A stretch of DNA of 64,000 nt from contig JAETRR010000011.1 of assembly GCA_021770065.1 (NCBI GenBank), forward strand, positions 1-64,000. The letters are read 5' to 3'. The position numbers and the translations under genes are program-made. The notes beneath the pieces are model-generated. The model searched no databases and had not been told where the DNA came from. It was given only the letters and a program-made list of their open reading frames with translations. Source of the stretch: Lachnoclostridium sp. Lineage in GTDB: Bacteria; Bacillota; Clostridia; Lachnospirales; Lachnospiraceae. How positions within the stretch are numbered: the stretch's first letter is position 1; every line of letters begins with the position of its first letter. Below are positions 27,124-34,986 of the stretch, in pieces.

Positions 27124-27698
27124 GCTGCTTTCTCTCCTTAGATACCGATTTATCGAATCAATGAACTATGATTTACCGATTTGATTATATCATATCTTTA
27201 TAAGGAATCGTACAATTATTTTAAATGCTGATATCCCTGTTACGCTTCGTAAGATCACAAGGAATCCACCAAGCAAAGCTTGGTCCCCCTTATGATAACT
27301 GATGCACAGAAATCGCAAAAAGATGCGATTTCGCGCTGAAAAACTCAGTATTTCCGCACAAAAATGTGCGGAAATACCTCACGGAATAGTGGCGTGTGAA
27401 CAGTAACACCTAAATACCGAAAAAAGAAATTATTCGGTCAGTTGAAGCTGACATCCGGAGCAACAAAGCGAATGGAATAAAGCATTTTGGGCAAGAGTTT
27501 CGGAAAGAAGAAAGTGAGGGAGCTGCTTTTTAGCGGCAGGTAATATAAGCTTGCGATACCCGCCTTTCAGGAGGGCAGTGACAGAGCTCTTGGGGGGAAT
27601 ATGTGAGACAGTATATGTAGGTTAGAGTTGTAATATGGGAATAGTTGGAGGGCATTTTCGTACTAATATAAAAGATAGTATGAATCTATTGAAATCCA
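27124..27698. other. Hairpin-rich intergenic stretch without a gene
   Basis: No credible coding frame. Visible structure: an 8-bp hairpin at 27309-27332 (GAAATCGC/GCGATTTC), a perfect 12-bp hairpin at 27348-27377 (GTATTTCCGCAC/GTGCGGAAATAC), a short ACCGA/TCGGT stem at 27416-27438, and a GGAGCTGC/GCGGCAGG-rich area near 27519-27542. Base composition shifts inside the stretch. It looks like the edge of a former mobile element or a structured RNA, but I cannot name it. Confidence 0.5.
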
Positions 27699-27727
27699 TT
27701 GACGTACGTGAATGCGTACGGTATAAT
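27699..27727 (+). promoter_or_regulatory. Promoter with palindromic operator for the YefM/YoeB pair
   Basis: TTGACG at 27699-27704 and TATAAT at 27722-27727 are exactly 17 bases apart. The spacer holds the inverted repeat CGTACG-TGAATG-CGTACG (27703-27720), a good fit to an autoregulatory site for the antitoxin. The start codon follows 23 bases after the -10 box, with AAAGGAGATG upstream. Confidence 0.8.
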
Positions 27728-27750
27728 AAATAAAGAAAGGAGATGATTAT

Positions 27751-28005
27751 ATGACAGCAATTAGCGTGACAAAGGCAAGGGAAAATATATATCAAATACT
27801 ATCCGAAGTTAATAGCAGCAGTCAGCCAATTACCATTACTAATAATCGCGGTAAAAATGGTGTTCTCATATCAGAAGAAGATTGGAACGCAATTCAGGAA
27901 ACATTATATTTAAATTCCATACCAGGTATGACAGAGAGTATTATTGAAGCGGGAAAAGAGCCGCTGGAAGAATGCTCTGTATATAATTCGGATGAGGAAT
28001 GGTAA
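27751..28005 (+). CDS. yefM: Type II antitoxin, Phd/YefM family
   Basis: An 84-residue antitoxin starting MTAISVTKARENIYQIL, the Phd/YefM DNA-binding fold, followed by ITITNNRGKNGVLISEEDW and an acidic C-terminal tail (residues 58-84) that would wrap the toxin. It directly precedes the YoeB-like toxin with no gap. It should bind the palindrome in its own promoter, alone or with toxin. AT-rich codon use differs from the core genes around it. Confidence 0.9.
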   Translation: MTAISVTKARENIYQILSEVNSSSQPITITNNRGKNGVLISEEDWNAIQETLYLNSIPGMTESIIEAGKEPLEECSVYNSDEEW

Positions 28006-28302
28006 ATGTATATAATCAGATTTAGTAAACAAGCTGACAAAGATAAAAAACTGTTAAAGGGGGCAGGGCTTGTCCCAAAAGCAAAAAAATTGTTGGCTAT
28101 TATAGCGGAGAATCCTTTTCAAGATCCACCACCATATGAGGGATTGTTAGGAAATCTGAATGGCTATTACTCCAGAAGAATTAATATCCAGCATAGATTA
28201 GTTTATCAGGTATATAATGAGCCGGTTGTTATTGATGGAGTAAAATATGAAGGAACAATAAAAATTGTTCGTATGTGGTCACATTATGATGCTGTAAGAT
28301 AA
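28006..28302 (+). CDS. yoeB: Type II toxin, Txe/YoeB family mRNA interferase
   Basis: A 98-residue YoeB/Txe-type ribosome-dependent mRNA interferase. Family features: KQADKDKKLL near residue 8, PYEGLLGNLNGYYSRRINIQHRLVY in the middle, and the C-terminal RMWSHYD with catalytic-site His and Tyr. It starts the base after the antitoxin stop. An insertion of about 12 residues (EPVVIDGVKYEG) before the last strand is seen in the Txe branch. It is likely active, being full length. Confidence 0.92.
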   Translation: MYIIRFSKQADKDKKLLKGAGLVPKAKKLLAIIAENPFQDPPPYEGLLGNLNGYYSRRINIQHRLVYQVYNEPVVIDGVKYEGTIKIVRMWSHYDAVR

Positions 28303-28324
28303 AGATGAAGTACCAACGGATGAA

Positions 28325-28800
28325 TCAATCATCTGAAGGTGCTTCTTTTATGTCCTGCTGTTTATTATGGATTTCGGTAACAGCTTTTTGGAGATATATA
28401 TTTTTCCAATTTTGTTTGATTGTTTCCTGTTGTAGTTGGAAAATGCGCTTGTTTAGATATTGTTCCACCCACTCCATGAGCCAGTGAGGAATAAGGTGTT
28501 CCGGCGGTTTTTGGATGATGGAAAATATGAGATCTTCTAATCTGCTTTGTGGTTTGTGGAAAAAATCTTTTATTCGGCGGTATCCCGTATAGTAATCGCT
28601 CGCCTTTTCGCTGGAAAGAATAAAGTCGCTGTCTATCGACAGACGGCGGCCATGTTTTGCAGGTCTGCCCCTTTTGCCTGCGGGCTCAGGCGCAGGGCCG
28701 GCCTTGAGGTAACATTCATAAAAACAGAGCAGTCCGCTTTTGCATAAGAGCAGGCATAATAAAAGGCATTGAGCGATTTTGCGGTTATGCCGGACAACAA
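28325..28800 (-). pseudogene. Transposase remnant (DDE type), internally deleted
   Basis: Read on the minus strand, one frame from about 28800 gives LSGITAKSLNAFYYACSYAK and FMNVTSRPALRL, which resembles the start of an IS4-like DDE transposase, ending at a stop near 28637. A second frame then gives GRPAKHGRRLSIDSDFILSS and YYTGYRRIKDFFHKPQ through a C-terminal helix-rich end at 28325. No complete start is present. The family match is from memory, so confidence is moderate. It explains this 600-base stretch between the TA pair and the tRNA genes. Confidence 0.5.
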
Positions 28801-28929
28801 GGTATTAAATGCTTTAGCATCTCAAAATTATACAAAAAGTGCTCAAAGTGACCAGAATATTATTCCATTCACAAAAAGAAAAAGAACCGAAAACCTTGAA
28901 AAATCAACGTTTTCAGTCCTCTAACCCAC

Positions 28930-29013
28930 TGCGGAAGATGGGACTTGAACCCACACGGCACGAATGCCACAAGATCCTTAGTCTTGCTCGTCTGCCAGTT
29001 CCGACACTTCCGC
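28930..29013 (-). tRNA. tRNA-Leu (anticodon AAG)
   Basis: An 84-base class II tRNA on the minus strand. The acceptor stem is GCGGAAG with CTTCCGC, the anticodon stem CAAGA/TCTTG encloses CTAAGGA (anticodon AAG), a long variable arm follows, and the T loop reads GGTTCAAGTCC. Discriminator A; CCA is not encoded. Confidence 0.93.
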
Positions 29014-29167
29014 ATAACTTTCCGCCTTCAAGTTCTTATCTCAAGGCGCTTAATTATACTACCATTTTCGAAGGAAAAAGTCAAGTGCTAAGTTCATAAA
29101 AAAATGTCAAAATTTTAGAAAAAGGTGTTGACATTTGAACTGAAATTCGGTAGAATACTATTTGTTC

Positions 29168-29250
29168 GCAGGAGTGGCGGAATGGCAGACGCGCAGGCTT
29201 CAGGTGCCTGTAGTCGCAAGGCTGTGTGGGTTCAAGTCCCATCTCCTGCA
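29168..29250 (+). tRNA. tRNA-Leu (anticodon CAG)
   Basis: An 83-base class II tRNA. Acceptor GCAGGAG pairs with CTCCTGC, the anticodon stem CAGGC/GCCTG encloses TTCAGGT (anticodon CAG), with long variable arm and T loop GGTTCAAGTCC. It is divergent from the tRNA-Leu(AAG) gene 154 bases away. A TTGACA-like box lies upstream near 29129, and a terminator follows. Confidence 0.95.
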
Positions 29251-29260
29251 TATGGAGTAG

Positions 29261-29300
29261 AAAAAAGAAGCCGATAGTATCAAGGCTTCTTTTTTATTTT
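29261..29300 (+). terminator. Terminator after tRNA-Leu(CAG)
   Basis: AGAAGCC (29266-29272) pairs with GGCTTCT (29284-29290) and is followed by a T run, ten bases after the tRNA. Confidence 0.88.
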
Positions 29301-29355
29301 TAGAGATGTACTTTCTTTTGCCTGCGAATGGCTGACACCTCAAAAGGCTTATTAT

Positions 29356-29898
29356 TCAACGAACCTGTTCATCTTGCAGCCATTTCACCAAAGGCCGGAT
29401 ATATTCTTCGGAAGAGATGTCATAAGAAGATGCAATGCTCTTGGCAAAGCGGCTCTCATCAAGACTTTTCCCCTTTTTATGCTTCATCATAAAAGCAAAC
29501 ATCTTCATCATAGTTTTATCAAAAAATCCCATTTTTTCATAGCAAAGTCCGCTCTGCATATAAAAATGAGGCAGGCCGGCTAATTCCTCTGCCGTCAGAT
29601 TATTCTCCCACATCTTAGTAATGGTCTGTGTTTCCGTATTTGGCATGGCGCCTGTCACAAAAAGGGCGGAGGGCTTTAAGCCGCATTTTTGGAACAGATT
29701 TCGTGCATCATCAAGACCGTCAATCCGGCCGGCATGCATACGGCTGCCAAAGATAATTGTATCAAAGGAAGAGAAGACAGCAGGCGCTGCCTTTTTAATA
29801 TCCATGGCCGTTCCGCCTGTTTCTGCAGCGATGAGCTCTGCATATCGTTTCGTAAATCCGGTTTTGCTTTTGTATAGAATCAGCGTTTTCTTTTTCAT
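29356..29898 (-). CDS. Flavodoxin-domain protein
   Basis: A 180-residue flavodoxin-fold protein. It starts KKTLILYKSKTGFTKRYAELIA, the FMN-phosphate loop in the Y-x-S-x-T-G-x-T form, with TIIFGSRMHAG near residue 48 and FVTGAMPN near residue 80. The C-terminal third is charged. This branch includes protoporphyrinogen-oxidase-like flavodoxins but the role is open. It overlaps the upstream TetR gene by four bases, so it is probably controlled by that regulator. Confidence 0.85.
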   Translation of the reverse strand: MKKKTLILYKSKTGFTKRYAELIAAETGGTAMDIKKAAPAVFSSFDTIIFGSRMHAGRIDGLDDARNLFQKCGLKPSALFVTGAMPNTETQTITKMWENNLTAEELAGLPHFYMQSGLCYEKMGFFDKTMMKMFAFMMKHKKGKSLDESRFAKSIASSYDISSEEYIRPLVKWLQDEQVR

Positions 29899-30467
29899 AT
29901 ATCCTCATCCTCCTCTGAAATCTGCGCTAAAAATGCCTGGCAGGCGCCTTCCTGCATGCCAAAGATTTCTTCCGGCGAGATCCCGGGCCTGGAAACGGAA
30001 AAAACAGTACCGAGGCCGATGGTGTAGATCAGCATATTCAAATGAAGCTGCCGGGCTTTGGAAAGCGGGAGGCCGTACTGTCTGGCGATGGCCGGAGCGG
30101 TCTCGGAACCGGCTTCCGCTTCATATAATTCCCAGATGGAAGAAATATGTTCCCTTTGCTGCAGAATAAAGAGCTTGAACAGATGCGGTTCCTCCCGGGC
30201 AATGCTGATATAAGCCTTCCCCGTACTGCGGAATAAATCCTCCTGGTCAATATGGGAGGCCAGGTAATTCTGAATAAAGTTCCTGGCCCTGGCCTCAATA
30301 TCCCGGCGCAGCTCCTCCATATTTTTGTAATAGCTATAAATAGGCTGAACAGAGCAGCCCAGCTTCCCTGCAATTGTCTTCACCAGAACCTGTTCCATTC
30401 CTCCGGTACGGGCCAGTTCAAAGGCTGCATCTACAACCATTTCCTTTGTGATTCTTTGTTTTGGCAT
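29895..30467 (-). CDS. TetR/AcrR-family regulator
   Basis: A 190-residue TetR-type repressor. Residues 1-48 form the helix-turn-helix domain (RITKEMVVDAAFELARTGG, then IAGKLGCSVQPIYSYYKNM), followed by a helical ligand domain. It is first in a two-gene unit with the flavodoxin gene on the minus strand. A strong promoter overlaps a perfect palindrome just upstream, so autorepression is likely. The inducer is unknown. Confidence 0.9.
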   Translation of the reverse strand: MPKQRITKEMVVDAAFELARTGGMEQVLVKTIAGKLGCSVQPIYSYYKNMEELRRDIEARARNFIQNYLASHIDQEDLFRSTGKAYISIAREEPHLFKLFILQQREHISSIWELYEAEAGSETAPAIARQYGLPLSKARQLHLNMLIYTIGLGTVFSVSRPGISPEEIFGMQEGACQAFLAQISEEDEDI

Positions 30468-30495
30468 ACATAGTTTCTCCTGCTGATTTATAAAA

Positions 30496-30557
30496 TAATC
30501 TATTTATATAAATGATTTATATAAATAGATTATATATAAAAGCTTCCATGCTGTCAA
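30496..30557 (-). promoter_or_regulatory. Promoter and TetR operator
   Basis: On the minus strand TTGACA (30552-30557) and TATAAT (30529-30534) are 17 bases apart, a full-consensus promoter. Downstream and overlapping the -10 box is a perfect palindrome, two 17-base arms (TAATCTATTTATATAAA and its complement) around TGA, at 30496-30532. It ends about 28 bases before the TetR start. Confidence 0.88.
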
Positions 30558-30770
30558 CAGAGATATGAGAGAATATTAAGCCCGTATATAAAAAGGTAAA
30601 AGAGAAATCCGGTTTCCGGTTCTGGTTTTGGCTCTGCAGAGGGGTACCCGAAGGGTATGATTTTTCTTGCATTCTCACGCAGGTTTTTATAGAATAGAAA
30701 GATGAAGCAGAAGCCTTCTATAGATAAAAGTCTACCGGCTAAGTTCTGCTGGATTGGAATGGAGAGAAAT

Positions 30771-31238
30771 ATGAGACTAAAGAACATATTAATTGTAGTA
30801 GAAGATATCGAGCGCTCCAAAAGATTTTACCGTGATCTGTTTGGTCTTAGAACCACAGCCGATTTTGATGGCAATGTGGTTTTGACAGAGGGCCTTGCTT
30901 TACAGGACAGACGTGTCTGGGAACGCCTGGTGCAAAAAGAAATCGTCTATGGAGACGGAGATAAGGAACTGTACTTTGAAGAAAATAATCTGGATGCTTT
31001 TCTGAAAAAACTGGAAGCATATCCGGAGCCGATCCGTTATTTTCATAAACCCATGGAACATACCTGGGGGCAGAGGGTAGTCCGCATCTGCGATCCCGAC
31101 GGCCATGTCATTGAAGTAGGAGAAGCCATGGATTTTGTTGCAAGACGCTTCTATGAAGCCGGAATGTCTCTGGAAGAGGTCTCGGAAAAAACACAGCTCC
31201 CTCTCGATCAGATAAGGAGAATCTGCCGGGGTGAATAG
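30771..31238 (+). CDS. VOC-family (glyoxalase/bleomycin-resistance fold) protein
   Basis: A 155-residue vicinal oxygen chelate protein. It has ILIVVEDIERSKRFYRDLFGL at the start and WGQRVVRICDPDGHVIEVGE near residue 105, the paired motifs of the fold with a possible metal glutamate in the second. Residues 128-155 form a helical tail (LEEVSEKTQLPLDQIRRIC) that looks like a small helix-turn-helix add-on. ATG 30771 has GGAG six bases before it. Substrate unknown. Confidence 0.85.
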   Translation: MRLKNILIVVEDIERSKRFYRDLFGLRTTADFDGNVVLTEGLALQDRRVWERLVQKEIVYGDGDKELYFEENNLDAFLKKLEAYPEPIRYFHKPMEHTWGQRVVRICDPDGHVIEVGEAMDFVARRFYEAGMSLEEVSEKTQLPLDQIRRICRGE

Positions 31239-31315
31239 AAATACCTGCATGCGCATGTCCGCCTGGTTTTCTGCCGGAAGGAATGGCGGGACATGAGGAC
31301 AGAAGAAGGACATTT

Positions 31316-33250
31316 ATGATTAATCGAAAAAAACTGATACAATTTTATATCGAACAATACGCGGAAGAAAGCAAAAAGAAAGAAAAAAAGATTCCCAGAT
31401 TCACAGACGTCTCCGGGCGGACGAAGAATCTGCAGAGAGCCTTAAGAAGAGCCAGGCCTTCCCGGGTCCCTCTGGAAAATCTGGAGGATTATCACCGTCA
31501 GATTAAAAACTTGAGTATCTATGCATTTCGGAAAAAACGGGAGGATCTGACCCTTGTCATTAACGCAGAGCTGCTTCCTAAGCTGACGGATCTGGATCTG
31601 GGCCTTCTGCTGAAAGAGCAGAAAGAGCGGATCGATGGTGAGTTCCTTTCTTACTTAAGACGCAGGCTGCCGGGAGCCCTCTGTCAGGAAACCCTTTTCA
31701 CCCTGTACCCGAAATTCCGTCAATACAAGGTGAAAAATAAGATTCTGGAGCTTGTGCCTTCCCGTCCGGAAATGGAATTCCCCGAAGTGCGCCGGATTCG
31801 CCGCCATTTTATCCTCCACATCGGCCCCACCAACAGCGGTAAGACCTTCCACTCCCTGGAACGTCTGAAGACAGCCGAAAAAGGTGTTTATCTGGGGCCT
31901 TTGCGCCTCCTTGCCTTAGAGGTCTATGAGCAGATCAATGCTTACGGCATTCCCTGTACCATGCTCACCGGACAGGAATACATCGAGGAAGAGAACAGCC
32001 GGATCACGGCTTCCACCATAGAAATGGCGGATTTTGACGAGGAATACGACATTGCCGTCATAGACGAGGCACAGATGGTAGCAGACACCGACCGGGGACA
32101 TTCCTGGACCAAGGCCATTCTGGGTCTGCGTGCAAAGGAGATCCACATCTGCATGAGTCCGTCGGCAGAGCCGGCCATGGTGCACCTGATTGAGCTCTGC
32201 GGTGACGATTACGAGATAGAGCGGTATGAACGAAAAACTGCCCTGCTCTGCGAGGAACAGCCCTTTGCATTTCCCGAGGATGTACAGTCCGGCGATGCCC
32301 TGATTGTATTTTCCAAAAAATCAGTCCTGGATGTGGCGGGCCGCCTGGAGGAACAGGGCATAGATGCCAGCGTGATTTACGGCAGCCTTCCGCCCGAGAT
32401 ACGCCGCCGTCAGATGCATCTGTTCAACAAAGGAAAAACAAGGGTCGTAGTCGCCACGGATGCTATCGGTATGGGCTTAAACCTTCCCGTCCGCAGAATC
32501 GTATTTCTCCAGACGGAAAAATTCGACGGTGTCGGAAGACGTCCCTTAACCGTATCCGAGGTGCGCCAGATTGCCGGGCGGGCCGGGCGGTTCGGCATCT
32601 ACAACTCCGGCTACGTAAACGCCATGGGTGAGGAAGAGCTGGAATTCATCCGGGAGAGCTATGAGGCCCGGGAGCAGCCCATAGAGGAAGTGAACTTAGG
32701 CTTCCCGCAGCTGCTTCTGGATATCGACGGCCCCTTAGACGAGATATTGAAAATCTGGCATTCCGTAACACCCTCTGCTCCTTTCGTGAAGGAAAACATC
32801 GACGAGGCTCTTACCCTGTACGATCAAGCGAAGAAATGGAAGGATCAGATAGACGGCTTCGAGGACAAGCGCATCCTCTACCGGATGATCACCTGCCCCA
32901 TCGACATCAAGGATAAAAAAGTGGTATCTCTCTGGCTGTCCTACTGCAGAAACTACACGGCAGACGTATCCTTAGAGCGTCCCAGGCTGGAGTACGGCAG
33001 GCGAAAAGGTATCCAGCAGTACGAGACCTATTACAAACAGCTGGACCTCTACTACCAGTTTTCCCACCGGATGCAGAAGGTCATTGAGGAAGACTGGCTG
33101 AACGAAGAACGTAACCGTACCGAAATGATGATTATGAAATACCTAACCAAAGGAAAGACCGACTACATTGCTAGATGCCGCTACTGCGGAAAGCTGCTGC
33201 CTCTGGGCACGCCCTTCCAGGTCTGTGACCGCTGCTTCCACCGAAAATAA
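31316..33250 (+). CDS. SUV3-like RNA/DNA helicase with zinc ribbon
   Basis: A 644-residue superfamily 2 helicase of the SUV3 kind, best known as the mitochondrial RNA degradosome helicase. Walker A is GPTNSGKT near residue 172, the DEAQ box near residue 247, motif V/VI region VVATDAIGMGLNLP near residue 378 and QIAGRAGRFG near residue 418. The end carries CRYCGKLLPLGTPFQVCDRC, a four-cysteine zinc ribbon. An N-terminal region of about 160 residues is highly charged. ATG 31316 follows AAGGA. It is expected to unwind RNA in turnover; the bacterial role is not defined. Confidence 0.88.
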   Translation: MINRKKLIQFYIEQYAEESKKKEKKIPRFTDVSGRTKNLQRALRRARPSRVPLENLEDYHRQIKNLSIYAFRKKREDLTLVINAELLPKLTDLDLGLLLKEQKERIDGEFLSYLRRRLPGALCQETLFTLYPKFRQYKVKNKILELVPSRPEMEFPEVRRIRRHFILHIGPTNSGKTFHSLERLKTAEKGVYLGPLRLLALEVYEQINAYGIPCTMLTGQEYIEEENSRITASTIEMADFDEEYDIAVIDEAQMVADTDRGHSWTKAILGLRAKEIHICMSPSAEPAMVHLIELCGDDYEIERYERKTALLCEEQPFAFPEDVQSGDALIVFSKKSVLDVAGRLEEQGIDASVIYGSLPPEIRRRQMHLFNKGKTRVVVATDAIGMGLNLPVRRIVFLQTEKFDGVGRRPLTVSEVRQIAGRAGRFGIYNSGYVNAMGEEELEFIRESYEAREQPIEEVNLGFPQLLLDIDGPLDEILKIWHSVTPSAPFVKENIDEALTLYDQAKKWKDQIDGFEDKRILYRMITCPIDIKDKKVVSLWLSYCRNYTADVSLERPRLEYGRRKGIQQYETYYKQLDLYYQFSHRMQKVIEEDWLNEERNRTEMMIMKYLTKGKTDYIARCRYCGKLLPLGTPFQVCDRCFHRK

Positions 33251-33334
33251 GTATTTTTTGCAGCCGGAAACAATTGTCAGAGAAAAATGATTTTTATATA
33301 AATCCAATTACCAGCAGGAAAGGAGAAAAACATT

Positions 33335-34822
33335 ATGGAACGATTACTCATTGCCCACGATCTTGGAACATCGGGAGACAAAGCAACTCTGTTTACGACA
33401 AAGGGCCGGCAGATCCGCAGCTTCACCGTACCCTATGACGTACATTTCTTCAACGGAAACTACGCGGAGCAGGATCCGGAAAACTGGTGGGATGCCGTAT
33501 GCGATGCCACCAAAGCCGTACTGGAGGGAGAGGATCCGTCCAGGGTAGCCGCCATGTCCTTCAGTGCTCAGATGCAGGGCTGCCTGGTAGTGGATAAGAA
33601 CGGCGTTCCCCTTCGCGATGCCATTATCTGGGCGGATCAGAGAGCCGTAAAAGAGGCGGAGCATCTGGAAAAAGAAATCGGAGCAAAAAGAATGTATCAG
33701 ATCACCGGCCATCGGGTAAGCCCCAGCTACAGTATTGAAAAGCTGATGTGGCTGAAAAAGAATGAACCGGATGTGTATAAGAAAACCTATAAGATGCTCC
33801 AGGCCAAGGATTACATCATTGCAAGAGCTACAGGAAGATTTGTGACAGACTATTCCGACGCTTCCGGAACCAACGCCCTGGATCTGAGAAAGCTGGAGTG
33901 GTCAGAGGAGATCTTAGAGGCGGCAGGAATAGACCGGGACAAGCTGCCGAAGCTGAAAAAATCCACAGACATAGCCGGTTATATTGAGGATCGTGTGGCA
34001 GGCGAGATCGGCCTTCTGGCAGGAACGCCCGTAGTCTGCGGAGGCGGCGACGGCCCCTGTTCGGCAGTAGGCGCTGCGTGCATTAAGGACGGGGAATTCT
34101 ATCTTACCTTCGGAACTTCCGCCTGGATCGGCGGGACTACCACAGACCCGTTTATAGACGAGGATCAGACCCTGTTCTGCTTCGCCCATGTGATTCCCGG
34201 AAAATATATGCCCTGCGGCGCCATGCAGGCGGCAGGAAGTTCTTATTCTTACATCCGCCGGGCTTTATGTGATGGCGCACCCTATGAAGAACTGAACAGA
34301 ATGATTGAAAAATCTCCCGTGGGAGCCAAAAATCTCATCTTCCTTCCCTACCTTCTGGGTGAGCGCAGCCCGCGGTGGAATCCGGATACCAGCGGAGCCT
34401 TTCTGGGAATTAAGCCGGAGCATGACAAAAAAGATTATGTACGGGCCGTCATAGAGGGAATTGCCATGAATATGGAACTGATTCTGAAATCCTACCGGAA
34501 GCAGGCCGGGATAGGGGAGATGTGTCTCACCGGAGGCGGAGCCAGGGGGGATGTGGCAGCTCAGATATTATCCGATGTATTGAACGTGGAATTTCGGATG
34601 CCCGACTGTGTGGAGGAGGCCACGGCCATCGGCGCTGCAGTGATCGCGGGCGTAGGTGCAGGCGTCTTTGACGAGTTTGATGAGGTGAAGCGGTTCTTGA
34701 AGTTTGAGAAAACCGTAAAGCCGGTGCAGGCGCACAGGGAGGAATATGAGAAGCTGATGCCTGTTTTTGATGAGGCTTATCACTGTATGCTTCCTTTGTA
34801 TAAGAAGATGGCGAAGCTGTAA
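33335..34822 (+). CDS. FGGY-family carbohydrate kinase (xylulokinase-like)
   Basis: A 495-residue FGGY sugar kinase. It begins LIAHDLGTSGDKATLF, the phosphate loop of the fold, with WADQRA near residue 98, GGGDGPCSAVGA near residue 235, TFGTSAWIGG near residue 258 and LTGGGARGDVAAQIL near residue 392. The pattern is closest to xylulokinases, but no pentose genes are nearby, so another ketose or polyol is possible. AAGGAG lies upstream. It converges on htpG across a shared terminator. Confidence 0.88.
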   Translation: MERLLIAHDLGTSGDKATLFTTKGRQIRSFTVPYDVHFFNGNYAEQDPENWWDAVCDATKAVLEGEDPSRVAAMSFSAQMQGCLVVDKNGVPLRDAIIWADQRAVKEAEHLEKEIGAKRMYQITGHRVSPSYSIEKLMWLKKNEPDVYKKTYKMLQAKDYIIARATGRFVTDYSDASGTNALDLRKLEWSEEILEAAGIDRDKLPKLKKSTDIAGYIEDRVAGEIGLLAGTPVVCGGGDGPCSAVGAACIKDGEFYLTFGTSAWIGGTTTDPFIDEDQTLFCFAHVIPGKYMPCGAMQAAGSSYSYIRRALCDGAPYEELNRMIEKSPVGAKNLIFLPYLLGERSPRWNPDTSGAFLGIKPEHDKKDYVRAVIEGIAMNMELILKSYRKQAGIGEMCLTGGGARGDVAAQILSDVLNVEFRMPDCVEEATAIGAAVIAGVGAGVFDEFDEVKRFLKFEKTVKPVQAHREEYEKLMPVFDEAYHCMLPLYKKMAKL

Positions 34823-34904
34823 GAGAGATGAATCGGCTCTGATTCAAATGCCGGTAATTATGCCTGCGGGCGGACATCCGGCTTTAGAATTCAGTGAATT
34901 GTTT

Positions 34905-34977
34905 GGGGCTGTCGGGAAATAAAACAGCAGACTTTTCTGATACCCTGTGTCCGGCTGTTTTATTTCCCGGCAGCCCC
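34905..34977. terminator. Bidirectional terminator between kinase gene and htpG
   Basis: A long inverted repeat: GGGGCTGTCGGGAAATAAAA plus CAGC pairs with GCTG plus TTTTATTTCCCGGCAGCCCC across a 25-base loop, with one G-T mismatch. Its place between converging genes suits transcription stop from both sides. Confidence 0.8.
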
Positions 34978-34986
34978 GATATTTTT

